Below the pieces are notes generated by a model, which was not told the DNA's origin, made no database searches, and saw nothing but the letters and a program-made list of their open reading frames with translations. From Thauera aminoaromatica S2 (GTDB lineage Bacteria; Pseudomonadota; Gammaproteobacteria; Burkholderiales; Rhodocyclaceae): DNA of 53,011 bases. Every line of letters begins with the position of its first letter. Position 1 is the stretch's first letter. This document shows positions 1 to 7,492 of the stretch, piece after piece. The translations under genes and the position numbers were made by a program. The stretch is taken from positions 1 through 53,011 of the forward strand of contig NZ_AMXD01000012.1 in NCBI RefSeq assembly GCF_000310185.1, in the 5' to 3' direction.

Positions 1-57
1 GGGGTCAGCCGCAACCGCCTCTATCGCAAGCTCGGCCGCGCCGGCGGGGTGTCCTGA
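1..57 (+). CDS. C-terminal end of a Fis-type HTH regulator (partial)
   Basis: The window opens inside a reading frame ending at the TGA at 55-57. The last 18 residues contain GVSRNRLYRKL, which matches the recognition helix of Fis-type helix-turn-helix domains at the C-terminus of sigma54-dependent activators. Only this tail is visible, so effector and family are unknown. It lies 130 bp upstream of the aldehyde oxidoreductase genes on the same strand, so it may regulate them; this is inference from position. Confidence 0.6.
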   Translation, partial: GVSRNRLYRKLGRAGGVS

Positions 58-85
58 GTGGGGTAATCCCGCCTTGCCCGCGGGC

Positions 86-101
86 AGGTATGACTTATGC
101 T
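86..101 (+). promoter_or_regulatory. Candidate sigma54 (-24/-12) promoter upstream of aorA
   Basis: GG at 87-88 and GC at 99-100 are separated by exactly 10 bases, the invariant spacing of sigma54 promoters. The surrounding bases match the consensus only partly. The upstream gene ends in a Fis-type helix typical of sigma54 activators, which makes the assignment plausible. It is a weak sequence match and would put the start of transcription roughly 75 bases before aorA. Confidence 0.3.
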
Positions 102-187
102 TGTACTTGCATAGGTGAGCAGTGGGGCGTACTGCCCGCAGCACTGTGACCGAGCGCAGGAATCGATAAACGACAAGGAGACGATCG

Positions 188-667
188 ATGTGGAAAGCAC
201 TGCACATTGATCCCGCGAAGTGCACCGGCTGTCTGCAATGCGAGATGGCCTGTTCCTACGAGCACACCGGGGTCATCAATCCGAGCAAGTCGCGCATCAA
301 GGTGTTCAACTTCGAGCACGAGGGCCGCAAGGTGCCCTACACCTGCACGCAGTGCACCGAGGCCTGGTGCCTGAACTCCTGTCCGGTGGATGCGATCCGC
401 ATCGACCTGTCGACCGGCGCCAAGATGGTGTTCGAGGACACCTGCGTCGGCTGCAAGGTGTGCACGATCGCCTGTCCGTTCGGCACCATCAACTACAACC
501 AGGACAGCGGCAAGGTGCAGAAGTGCGATCTGTGCGAGGGCAACCCCGCCTGCGCCAGCGCCTGTCCGACCGGGGCGATCACCTATGTGGACGCCGACTG
601 GACCGGCATCGACAAGATGCGCGCCTGGGCCGCGAAGGCCAACACCCCGGCTTCGGCCGCTGCCTGA
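188..667 (+). CDS. aorA: AorA, polyferredoxin subunit of tungsten aldehyde oxidoreductase
   Basis: This 159-aa iron-sulfur protein has sixteen cysteines in four ferredoxin-like groups: C12/15/18/22, C53/56/61/65, C86/89/92/96 and C113/116/122/126. That predicts four [4Fe-4S] clusters, as in electron-transfer subunits of the DmsB/HycB type. In the AorABC enzyme class it wires the tungsten subunit to the flavin subunit; that role is from family knowledge plus gene order. An AAGGAG site at 175-180 sets the ATG at 188. The aorB start follows 12 bp after the stop, so the two are probably translated from one mRNA in the cytoplasm. Confidence 0.88.
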   Translation: MWKALHIDPAKCTGCLQCEMACSYEHTGVINPSKSRIKVFNFEHEGRKVPYTCTQCTEAWCLNSCPVDAIRIDLSTGAKMVFEDTCVGCKVCTIACPFGTINYNQDSGKVQKCDLCEGNPACASACPTGAITYVDADWTGIDKMRAWAAKANTPASAAA

Positions 668-679
668 GGAGGATGCGTC

Positions 680-2527
680 ATGGGATGGAATCGCAAAGTC
701 CTGCGCGTGAACCTCACCGCAGGGACCTGTACCGAAGAAGCGCTGAACATGCAGTGGGCCGACGAATACCTCGGCTCGCGCGGGCTGGCCACCAAGTACC
801 TGGTGTCCGAGATCGACCCCAGGGTCGACCCGCTGTCGCCCGACAACAAGATGATCATGGCCACCGGGCCGCTCACCGGCACCATGGCCTCGACCGGTGG
901 CCGCTACACCGTGGTCACCAAGGGGCCGCTGACCGGCGCCATCGCGTGCTCGAACTCGGGCGGCTTCTTCGGCGCCGAGATGAAGTTCGCCGGCTGGGAC
1001 ATGGTGATCTTCGAGGGCAAGTCGGCCAAGCCGGTATGGCTCTACATCGAGAACGACAAGGCCGAGCTGCGTGACGCTTCCGGCCTGTGGGGCAGGAGCT
1101 GCTGGGAAACCGAGGAGAAGATCAAGGAGCAACTCCAGGACCCGCTGGTGCGCATCTCCTCGATCGGCGTCTCGGGCGAGAACCAGGTGCTCTATTCCTG
1201 CATCGTCAATGACCTGCACCGTGCCGCCGGGCGCTCCGGCGTGGGTGCGGTGATGGGCTCGAAGAACCTCAAGGCGGTGGCGATCCGCGGCACCAAGGGC
1301 GTCTCCGGCATCAAGGACTTCGGCGCCTTCCTGAAGGCCACGAACGACGCCAAGAAAGTGCTCGCCGACAACGCGGTCACCGGCCAGGGCCTGCCCAAGT
1401 ACGGCACCCAGGTGCTGATGAACGTGATCAACGAGATCGGCGCGCTGCCCACGCGCAACCACCGCGACGTGCAGTTCGAGGACGCCTCGAAGATCTCCGC
1501 CGAGGCCATGCACGAGAAGCGCGCGTCCGACGGCAAGACCCACCTCGTCACCAACGCCGCCTGCTTCGGGTGCACGATCGCCTGCGGGCGCATCTCCGAG
1601 ATCGACAAGACCCACTTCACGGTCAAGAACAGCCCGAAGTACTGGGGCGCCTCCGGCGGTTTGGAGTACGAAGCGGCGTGGGCGCTTGGCGCGGCCAACG
1701 GGGTGGGCGACCTCGAGGCGCTGCAGTACGCCAACCTGATCTGCAACGAGCAGGGCATGGACCCGATCTCCTTCGGCGCCACCGTCGGTGCGGCGATGGA
1801 GCTCTACGAGCTGGGGATCCTTACCGACGAGAAGATCGGCATGGCGGCGCCCTTCGGCTCGGCCGAGGCGCTGGCGAAGATGGTCGAGATGACCGCGCTC
1901 GGCGAGGGTTTCGGCAAGGAGCTCGGCCTGGGCAGCAAGCGCCTGTGCGAGAAGTACGGCCGTCCCGAGCTGTCGATGAGCGTGAAGGGGCAGGAATTCC
2001 CCGCCTACGACTCGCGCGGCATCCAGGGCATGGGCCTGGCCTACGCCACCTCCAACCGCGGCGCCTGCCACCTGCGCGGCTATACCGTGGCGTCGGAGGT
2101 GCTCGGCATCCCGGTCAAGACCGACCCGCTCACCACCGAGGGCAAGCCCGAGCTGGTGAAGGCCTTCCAGGACGCCACCGCGGTGTTCGACTCCGCCGGG
2201 ATCTGCGTGTTCACCAGCTTCGCGTGGACCCTGGCCGACGTGCAGCCGCAGGTCGCGGCCGCGTGCGAGGGCGACTGGAGCATGGAGAAGCTCAACGAGG
2301 TGGGCGAGCGCATCTGGAACATGGAGCGCATGTTCAACAACGCCGCCGGCTTCACCGCCAAGGATGACAACCTGCCGCCGCGCCTCACCCAGGAACCGGC
2401 CAAGACCGGCCCGGCCAAGGGCCTGGTCAACGGCCTGGCGAAGATGCTGCCCGAGTACTATCAGGTGCGCGGATGGACGCCGGGTGGCGAGCCGACCGCG
2501 GAGACACGGGCACGCCTGGGCCTGTGA
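680..2527 (+). CDS. aorB: AorB, tungsten-containing aldehyde:ferredoxin oxidoreductase catalytic subunit
   Basis: The 615-aa product is full length for the AOR family. It begins with the typical MGWNRKVLRVNLTAG and continues with the N-terminal AOR domain (GPLTGTMASTGGRY, GFFGAEMKFAGWD), followed by the cluster motif ACFGCTIACGR around residue 295 with a further Cys near the C-terminus (SAGICVFT) for one [4Fe-4S] cluster. It would oxidise aldehydes to carboxylic acids using a tungsto-bispyranopterin cofactor. The neighbours aorA and aorC plus a MoaD-like carrier indicate the multisubunit NAD-linked AOR known from Aromatoleum-type denitrifiers, not the archaeal single-subunit form. Substrate range cannot be read from sequence. 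Confidence 0.9.
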   Translation: MGWNRKVLRVNLTAGTCTEEALNMQWADEYLGSRGLATKYLVSEIDPRVDPLSPDNKMIMATGPLTGTMASTGGRYTVVTKGPLTGAIACSNSGGFFGAEMKFAGWDMVIFEGKSAKPVWLYIENDKAELRDASGLWGRSCWETEEKIKEQLQDPLVRISSIGVSGENQVLYSCIVNDLHRAAGRSGVGAVMGSKNLKAVAIRGTKGVSGIKDFGAFLKATNDAKKVLADNAVTGQGLPKYGTQVLMNVINEIGALPTRNHRDVQFEDASKISAEAMHEKRASDGKTHLVTNAACFGCTIACGRISEIDKTHFTVKNSPKYWGASGGLEYEAAWALGAANGVGDLEALQYANLICNEQGMDPISFGATVGAAMELYELGILTDEKIGMAAPFGSAEALAKMVEMTALGEGFGKELGLGSKRLCEKYGRPELSMSVKGQEFPAYDSRGIQGMGLAYATSNRGACHLRGYTVASEVLGIPVKTDPLTTEGKPELVKAFQDATAVFDSAGICVFTSFAWTLADVQPQVAAACEGDWSMEKLNEVGERIWNMERMFNNAAGFTAKDDNLPPRLTQEPAKTGPAKGLVNGLAKMLPEYYQVRGWTPGGEPTAETRARLGL

Positions 2528-2539
2528 TTCAGCAAACGC

Positions 2540-2567
2540 CCATGGACGCCCCCGCGGGCGCCCATGG
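2540..2567. other. GC-rich hairpin between aorB and aorC
   Basis: Twelve-base arms at 2540-2551 and 2556-2567 pair with one mismatch around a CCGC loop, just after the aorB stop. No T-run follows, so it is not a standard intrinsic terminator. It could stabilise the aorAB message or lower aorC expression; this is inference. Confidence 0.5.
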
Positions 2568-2581
2568 CGCTGGATTGCCCT

Positions 2582-2677
2582 GCAGGAGCGGAGCCAGCCG
2601 CGAGGTTTGAACGGGCGCGGTTGGCGCCGCGCACGCTCGGCCCGATCCGAAGGGCGCGCGGCTTGCGCCGCTCCTAC
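2582..2677. repeat. Divergent REP-like inverted pair
   Basis: Two imperfect copies of the palindromic unit found elsewhere in this window face each other (2582-2604 on plus, 2655-2677 on minus). The right copy has GCGGC-GCAA-GCCGC instead of the common GCGAC-GCAA-GTCGC, so both sides of the stem changed together. The pair occupies most of the 231-bp gap between aorB and aorC. Confidence 0.6.
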
Positions 2678-2758
2678 GGGGCCCGGATCACCCGGATTAC
2701 CTGCGATCGCCTTGCCGCGGCCTGTCTTCCACGCCGCGGTTCGCTAGAGGACGCTGCA

Positions 2759-4048
2759 ATGAAACACCTGATTCTCGGCAACGGCCCCGCGGGCGTCGTT
2801 GCTGCCGAAATCCTGCGCAAGGTGGCGCCGGCCGACGACATCCTGATGGTCGGCCACGAGGACGCGCCGCCGTATTCGCGCATGGCGATTCCCTACCTGC
2901 TCGAAGGCAACATCGACGAGTCGGGCACCTGGCTGCGCAAGGACCCCGGCCACTTCGAGCGCCTGCGCATCCGCCAGCTGCGCGGCCGCGCGGTCGCGCT
3001 CGACGCCGACAAGCGCAAGGTGCTGTTCGACGACGGCCACTTCGAGCACTACGACCGCCTGCTGATCGCCACCGGCTCGCATCCGGTGCGCCCGCCCATC
3101 CCCGGCGTGGACCTGCCCTCGGTGCACACCTGCTGGACGCTCGCCGACGCGCGCGCGATCGCCGCCCATGCCAGACCCGGCGCGCGCGTGCTGCAACTGG
3201 GCGCCGGCTTCATCGGCTGCATCATCATGGAAGCGCTCGCCAAGTGCGGCGTGCAGCTCACCGTGGTGGAGATGGGCGACCGCATGGTGCCACGCATGAT
3301 GACGCCGAAGGCTGGCGGCATGATCAAGCGCTGGGTCGAGGAGAAGGGCATCCGCGTGCTCACCTCGGCGGGCGTGCAGCGCATCGACCGCGGCAGCGAG
3401 GCCGGTTCCGATGCGCCGCTGGTGGTGAGCCTGTCCACCGGCGACCGCCTCGACTGCGACCTGGTGATCGTCGCCGCGGGCGTGGCGCCCAACGTCGGCT
3501 TTCTCGACGAGACGCCGGTGCATGTGGCCAAGGGCGTGCTGGTCGACGACCACATGGAGACCAGCGTGCCCGGCATCTTCGCGGCCGGCGACGTGGCCGA
3601 GGCGCCCGACCTGTTCACCGGCGCGCACCTGGTGTCGGCGATCCAGCCCAACGCCGCCGACCAGGCGCGCATCGCCGCCACCAACATGGCGCGCGACCGC
3701 GTCCACGAGTCGCGCCTCAACGGCGTGCTGGCCATCAATGTGCTCGACACGCTCGGCTTGATCTCCTCGTCCTTCGGCCAGTGGTGGGGCGAAAAGCCCG
3801 AGGCCGGCGGCAGCGGGGTCGAGATGGTGGACGAGGCGCGCTACCGCTACCTGAGCCTGCAGTTCAAGGACGACGTGCTGGTCGGCGCCACCTCGATCGG
3901 GCTCACCCAGCATGTGGGCGCGCTGCGCGGGCTGATCCACGGCCAGGTGAAGCTGGGCGACTGGAAGGAGCGCCTGCTCGCCAACCCGCTCGCCTTCGTC
4001 GATGCCTACGTCGCGCGCAGCCAGCAGCCGATGGCGCTGGCGCGCTGA
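2759..4048 (+). CDS. aorC: AorC, FAD/NAD(H)-dependent oxidoreductase subunit
   Basis: This 429-aa protein belongs to the pyridine nucleotide-disulfide reductase-like flavoproteins. An N-terminal FAD-binding motif (LILGNGPAGVVAAEIL, residues 4-19), a central NAD-binding motif (LQLGAGFIGCIIMEAL) and the late FAD motif GIFAAGDVAEAPD are visible. It is the likely site where electrons from aldehyde oxidation reach NAD+. I chose the ATG at 2759 because the flavin motif starts immediately after it and an AGAGG lies 8 bases upstream. An in-frame extension to 2564 is possible but would translate the REP-like repeat and is unlikely. No redox-active Cys pair of the classical disulfide reductases is evident. 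Confidence 0.82.
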   Translation: MKHLILGNGPAGVVAAEILRKVAPADDILMVGHEDAPPYSRMAIPYLLEGNIDESGTWLRKDPGHFERLRIRQLRGRAVALDADKRKVLFDDGHFEHYDRLLIATGSHPVRPPIPGVDLPSVHTCWTLADARAIAAHARPGARVLQLGAGFIGCIIMEALAKCGVQLTVVEMGDRMVPRMMTPKAGGMIKRWVEEKGIRVLTSAGVQRIDRGSEAGSDAPLVVSLSTGDRLDCDLVIVAAGVAPNVGFLDETPVHVAKGVLVDDHMETSVPGIFAAGDVAEAPDLFTGAHLVSAIQPNAADQARIAATNMARDRVHESRLNGVLAINVLDTLGLISSSFGQWWGEKPEAGGSGVEMVDEARYRYLSLQFKDDVLVGATSIGLTQHVGALRGLIHGQVKLGDWKERLLANPLAFVDAYVARSQQPMALAR

Positions 4049-4070
4049 GGGGACGATCCTGGAGACTCGC

Positions 4071-4328
4071 GTGACGATCCGCATCGCCTTCAAGCTCTTC
4101 GCCTCGCTGTCGGACTATCTGCCCGACGGCCACCGTGGCAACCGCCTCGAACTCGAGGTGGACGAGGGCACCACGGTGGCGGAGATGATCCGGCGCTACA
4201 ACGTGCCCGAGCGCAGCGCGCATCTGGTGCTGGTGAACGGACACTTCGTGCCGCCCTCGGAGCGCGCCCGCAAGCGCCTCGCCGAGGGCGACGAGCTCGC
4301 CATCTGGCCGCCGATCGCGGGCGGTTGA
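4071..4328 (+). CDS. MoaD/ThiS-like sulfur carrier protein of the aor cluster
   Basis: This 85-aa ubiquitin-fold protein ends in Gly-Gly (IWPPIAGG), the C-terminal thiocarboxylate site of MoaD and ThiS proteins. A GTG at 4071 with GGAG seven bases upstream fits best, 22 bp after aorC. Such carriers donate sulfur for the dithiolene of pyranopterin, and a dedicated copy beside a tungsten enzyme suggests a role in tungsten cofactor supply. That specialisation is inferred from context. It probably needs an MoeB/ThiF-type activating enzyme, which is not in the window. Confidence 0.75.
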   Translation: MTIRIAFKLFASLSDYLPDGHRGNRLELEVDEGTTVAEMIRRYNVPERSAHLVLVNGHFVPPSERARKRLAEGDELAIWPPIAGG

Positions 4329-4331
4329 GCA

Positions 4332-4640
4332 GTGGCGTTCATCAATGGCCCGGTGCCCGAGTCCTTCGAGCGCCGGGTCACCGCCACCGCGCGCGAGTTC
4401 GAGCGCGACCTGCGCCAGGCCTGGCCGGGGGTGGAGGGCGGCGCGGCAAGCCTGCGCTTCCGCCTGCAGGACGGCGCGCAGCGCCTGGTCATCGACATCG
4501 AGCCTGCCGGCGTGCGCCGCCTGGGTCTGTTCGAGCTGCCGCAACTGATCGTGCGCTACGGCTTCGGTCCGGGCGAGGAAGCCGCGCGCCGCGCCTTGCT
4601 GGCGCGGCTCGATCGCGCGATGCAGAAGGGCGGCGGTTGA
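4332..4640 (+). CDS. Unrecognised small aor-cluster protein
   Basis: This is a 102-aa soluble protein with no family I recognise. It starts with GTG at 4332, 3 bp after the MoaD-like stop, so the two are almost certainly co-translated. The sequence is rich in Arg and Glu, predicts mixed alpha/beta structure (RLVIDIEPAGVRRLGLFELP) and lacks cysteines and membrane segments. Its place directly after a cofactor carrier in a tungsten-enzyme operon suggests help in cofactor insertion or maturation, but nothing in the sequence proves it. Confidence 0.6.
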   Translation: MAFINGPVPESFERRVTATAREFERDLRQAWPGVEGGAASLRFRLQDGAQRLVIDIEPAGVRRLGLFELPQLIVRYGFGPGEEAARRALLARLDRAMQKGGG

Positions 4641-4673
4641 TCTGCAGCACAATCGATTTCTGGAAGCCCGTCC

Positions 4674-4961
4674 ATGAGTGAAGCATACGTCGTCGGCCAT
4701 ATCACGGTGAAGAACGCGGAGATGTGGGCCGAATACCGCAGCAAGGTTCCGCAGACCTTGGCCCCCTGGGGCGCGGAGCTGGTGTTTCGCGGCCGGCAGG
4801 TGGCCGCGCTCGCGGGCGAAAGCCCCCACCCGGACATCGTCGTGATCCGCTTTCCCAGCGTCGCGGCGGTGAACGACTGGTTCTCGTCGCCAGCCTATCA
4901 GGCCCTGATCCCGCTCCGGGAGCAGGCGGCGGACGTGCTCCTGCTGTCCTACGAAAGCTAG
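4674..4961 (+). CDS. DUF1330-like small protein
   Basis: This 95-aa protein looks like the DUF1330 family, a dimeric ferredoxin-like alpha/beta barrel fold. Features are the opening AYVVGHITVKNAEMWAEY and a second half with VVIRFPSVAAVNDWFSSPAY. The family has no settled biochemical role. It lies 33 bp after the unknown aor-cluster gene on the same strand and before the metal transporter, so it may belong to the same transcript. No catalytic residues can be named. Confidence 0.7.
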   Translation: MSEAYVVGHITVKNAEMWAEYRSKVPQTLAPWGAELVFRGRQVAALAGESPHPDIVVIRFPSVAAVNDWFSSPAYQALIPLREQAADVLLLSYES

Positions 4962-5074
4962 CCGCGGGCGCCTTTCGCACCGGCCTCCGACACCAGCGCG
5001 CGCCGCGGCGGCGCCCGGCTGAAGCCGCTCCCGGCGTTCCGGCCGGCGTCGGCTTTCGGTTATCCTCCCCGCCG

Positions 5075-5779
5075 ATGTCCGCCTTCGCCGCCACCTTCTC
5101 CGATGCGCTGTCGCTGCTTGCCCATTTCGACCACACGGTGCTCGAGATCGTCGCGCTGTCGCTGCAGGTCAGCGGCGCGGCGGTGGTGCTCGGCACGCTG
5201 ATCGGCCTGCCGCTCGGGGCCTGCATCGCGGTCGGGCGCTTTCCGGGCAAGACCACGCTGTCGGTGCTGATCAACGGCATGATGGGCCTGCCCTCGGTGG
5301 TGGTGGGCGTGGTGGTGTACCTGATCCTGTCGCGCTCGGGGCCCTTCGGCGCGCTCGGCATGCTGTATTCGCCGGCGGCGATGGTGGTGGCGCAGACCCT
5401 GCTGGTGGTGCCGTTGATGGCGGCGATCACCCGCCAGGTGGTCGAGGACGTGTGGGCGCGCTACGCCGAGGAGCTGCAGGTGATGCGCTTTTCGTGGTGG
5501 GACAGCGTCACCACGCTGCTGCACGACTGCCGCCACTCGCTGGTGGTGGCGGTGCTCGCGGGCCTCGGACGGGCGATGAGCGAGGTGGGCGCGGTAATGA
5601 TCGTCGGCGGCAACATCGACGGCGCCACCCGGGTCATGACCACGGCGATCGCGCTCGAGACCAGCAAGGGCGATCTGGCGCTGGCGATCGCGCTCGGCAT
5701 GGTGCTGATCATGATCATCCTCGCGCTCAACGCGCTCGCCTACGTGCTGCGGCAGTGGGCGATGCGTCGCTTCGGGTGA
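5075..5779 (+). CDS. tupB: TupB-type tungstate/molybdate ABC transporter permease
   Basis: This 234-aa inner-membrane protein has five or so hydrophobic segments and the permease EAA-like loop around EELQVMRFSWWDSVTTLL. Its length and pattern (SGAAVVLGTLIGLPLGA, GLPSVVVGVVVYLILSRSGPFG, GRAMSEVGAVMIVGGNI) match TupB/WtpB-type anion permeases. It sits beside tungsten-enzyme genes, so tungstate is the likelier substrate, though sequence alone does not separate tungstate from molybdate. The ATG at 5075 has no clear ribosome site. The ATPase gene follows 8 bp later. Confidence 0.82.
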   Translation: MSAFAATFSDALSLLAHFDHTVLEIVALSLQVSGAAVVLGTLIGLPLGACIAVGRFPGKTTLSVLINGMMGLPSVVVGVVVYLILSRSGPFGALGMLYSPAAMVVAQTLLVVPLMAAITRQVVEDVWARYAEELQVMRFSWWDSVTTLLHDCRHSLVVAVLAGLGRAMSEVGAVMIVGGNIDGATRVMTTAIALETSKGDLALAIALGMVLIMIILALNALAYVLRQWAMRRFG

Positions 5780-5787
5780 GGTCCGCG

Positions 5788-6522
5788 ATGCCCATCTTCC
5801 CCCTCTCCATCCACGACCTGCGCTTCGCGCCCAACGGGCGGGAGGTGCTCGCGGGCGTGGATCTGGAACTGAGCGAGGAGGGCATCACCCTGGTGCTCGG
5901 CCCCAACGGCGCAGGCAAGAGCGTGCTGCTGCGCACGATCTGCGGGCTGATCGAGCCGAGCTCGGGCAGCATGGCCTGGGGCGGGGCCGGCGGTACGCGG
6001 CCGCAGCAGGGCGTGATGATGGTCTTCCAGCGCCCGATGATGCTGCGCATGGCCGTGCTCGACAACGTCGTCCTCGGGCTCAAGCCGCTCGGCGTGGCGG
6101 GGGCGGAGCGGCGCCGGCGCGGCCTGGAGATGCTGGAGCGGGTCGGCCTCGCCGACCGCGCCGGCGACAGTGCGCGCCAGCTCTCCGGCGGCGAGCAGCA
6201 GCGTCTCGCGCTCGCGCGCGCCTGGCTGACCAGGCCGCGCCTGCTGCTGCTCGACGAGCCCACCGCCAGCCTCGACCCCTCGGCGAGCGCGGCGGTCGAG
6301 CGCATCATCCGCGAGATCCGCACCGACGGCACGCGCATCCTCATGGTCACTCACAACCTCGGTCAGGCGACTCGCCTGGGCGACGACATCGTCTTCATGG
6401 CGGGCGGCCGGGTGTGCGAGCACACCCCGGTGCGCGCCTTCTTCGCCCGTCCGCGCTCGGAGGAGGCGCGCCTCTTCATCCAGGGAGAATTGCCATGGCG
6501 GATGCGTTTTCAGGGAGCATGA
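5788..6522 (+). CDS. tupC: TupC-type tungstate/molybdate ABC transporter ATPase
   Basis: This 244-aa ABC ATPase has Walker A GPNGAGKS, Q-loop VFQRPMM, signature QLSGGEQQR, Walker B LLLLDEPTASLD and H-loop VTHN. It starts 8 bp after the permease and should drive oxyanion import. The solute-binding protein expected for this system (TupA) is not found anywhere in the window; it may be encoded elsewhere or shared. The arrangement next to aorABC supports tungsten supply to the oxidoreductase. Confidence 0.85.
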   Translation: MPIFPLSIHDLRFAPNGREVLAGVDLELSEEGITLVLGPNGAGKSVLLRTICGLIEPSSGSMAWGGAGGTRPQQGVMMVFQRPMMLRMAVLDNVVLGLKPLGVAGAERRRRGLEMLERVGLADRAGDSARQLSGGEQQRLALARAWLTRPRLLLLDEPTASLDPSASAAVERIIREIRTDGTRILMVTHNLGQATRLGDDIVFMAGGRVCEHTPVRAFFARPRSEEARLFIQGELPWRMRFQGA

Positions 6523-6547
6523 GATCGACGCTGCGGGAGGCGGCGCG

Positions 6548-6799
6548 ATGAGTCCGGTGGCCGCCCGTCTGCCGCTCGTCGCGCTTGCCCTGTTCGGGCT
6601 CGCAGCCGTGTCGCTCGGGGCCGCGCTGCTGTGCTTCGCCGGTCTCGGCGCGCTCCTGCACCCCGCCTTGTCCGACCCGATGGCCGGGCTGGCCTTCCTC
6701 GTCTCGGCGATCGCGCTCGCCGGCACCGGCGCCTTCCCCTTGGTCTTCGCGCGTCTCGCGCGGCGTGATGCAGGCCCCCAGCCGCCGCCCGGCGCCTGA
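6548..6799 (+). CDS. Small two-helix membrane protein after tupC
   Basis: This 83-aa hypothetical protein has two strong hydrophobic stretches (about residues 9-38 and 45-67) and a short arginine/proline-rich tail, so it is an inner-membrane hairpin. A GGGAGG sequence before the ATG at 6548 supports translation, and the gap from tupC is only 25 bp. I do not recognise a family. Its position could mean an accessory subunit of the transporter. It ends 32 bp before the left attachment site of the integrated element. Confidence 0.55.
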   Translation: MSPVAARLPLVALALFGLAAVSLGAALLCFAGLGALLHPALSDPMAGLAFLVSAIALAGTGAFPLVFARLARRDAGPQPPPGA

Positions 6800-6831
6800 G
6801 GCCTCGCTCCTCACGCCCGACGCCGCGCCCC

Positions 6832-6924
6832 CCTCACGCCTTCCAGTGCCCCGACTTGCCGCCCAGCTTCTCCATCAGCTGGATGCCCTCCATGCGCATG
6901 CCGCGGTCCACCGCCTTGCACATG
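6832..6924. repeat. attL, 93-bp direct repeat (stranded native moaC 3' end)
   Basis: This stretch is identical to 17269-17361 and encodes, on the minus strand, the last 29 codons and stop of MoaC. It has no gene body attached: to its right lies element DNA. Integration into the 3' end of moaC left this original host tail here, while the copy brought by the element now completes moaC at the other end. Confidence 0.92.
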
Positions 6925-6982
6925 CAGTTGACCCACCCTGAAACCCAGCAAATACGCGGGTTTCGTCCTTCCTCGTCGTGCG

Positions 6983-7027
6983 CTGTCCATCGGTGGTTGG
7001 ACAAAATTTGGACAGCCTGAACTGTCC
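6983..7027. promoter_or_regulatory. Candidate integrase/excisionase arm-type sites, left arm
   Basis: Four copies of a GGACAR-like motif cluster here: 6983-6990 (inverted), 6997-7005, 7007-7015 and 7022-7027 (inverted). The central pair TTGGACAAAATTTGGACAG recurs at 17149-17167 with 16 of 19 bases identical and the same spacing, also just inside the opposite attachment site. That placement is expected of arm sites for a lambda-type integrase. Binding itself is inference. Confidence 0.55.
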
Positions 7028-7108
7028 CTGTGCTGCATCGGTGGCGCTGCGTCAAACGCTCGCGAAAAGGGCACGAGTTCACCCCGTGCCCGTGTCGGTT
7101 CTCGCCTG

Positions 7109-7405
7109 TTAGGCGAACGCGGTTTCTGCGATCACATCGACCATGTCCGCTAGGGCGGACTCACGCACCGTGAGGCGGTCGCGTTCGAGCAATGCGGGGT
7201 ACTCATCCATCCAGCCTTCGGCGGCGTCAGTGTCGCCGTGCATGATCGCGTGCGCCGTGCGCACCATGCCGCACTCCAGGGCGGTCATGTCCTTCCCCAT
7301 GAAAGCTAGGTTCAGGTCGGTAGCATCCGCGCGCAGTAGGGTGGCGGCGAAACGTTCGGCGGCGTCGGCGGGGAACTTCGAGAGGGTAAGATACAGGTCA
7401 GCCAT
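7109..7405 (-). CDS. Acidic 98-aa protein of unknown function near attL
   Basis: This is a small soluble protein with about 18 Asp/Glu against 8 Lys/Arg, so clearly acidic and probably helical. No family is recognised. I chose the ATG at 7405 because GGAG lies eight bases before it; the upstream TTG is weaker. It is the only minus-strand gene at the attL end, separated from the replication genes by the cargo block and served by its own strong promoter at 7493-7521. Acidity could fit a DNA-mimic or antitoxin-like role, but nothing specific supports either. Confidence 0.6.
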   Translation of the reverse strand: MADLYLTLSKFPADAAERFAATLLRADATDLNLAFMGKDMTALECGMVRTAHAIMHGDTDAAEGWMDEYPALLERDRLTVRESALADMVDVIAETAFA

Positions 7406-7440
7406 GATCGACTCCAAGTCAGTCGGTAGTGGTCAGGCGG

Positions 7441-7462
7441 TCGGGGAGTTGCCGCTCCCCGA
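7441..7462 (-). other. Leader hairpin upstream of the acidic gene
   Basis: A perfect 8-bp stem (7441-7448 with 7455-7462) and a 6-base loop lie between the predicted promoter and the start codon at 7405. There is no T-run. It would form in the 5' untranslated RNA of the acidic gene and could affect stability or translation. Confidence 0.5.
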
Positions 7463-7492
7463 TTCGCCGCTCATCCCGTTCGGGACAGTTCT

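Noticed and set aside
95-2071. Very long minus-strand open frame opposite aorA and aorB
   Set aside because: It is Ala/Gly/His/Arg-rich shadow sequence opposite well-supported genes, typical of high-G+C DNA.
2540-2567. Intrinsic terminator after aorB
   Set aside because: The hairpin is strong but has no T-run, and aorC in the same direction is expected to be co-expressed.
6834-7082. Minus-strand open frame joining element DNA to a MoaC-like C-terminus
   Set aside because: The MoaC part is the stranded attL copy; the upstream part is the non-coding left arm with no ribosome site, so it is a by-product of integration.
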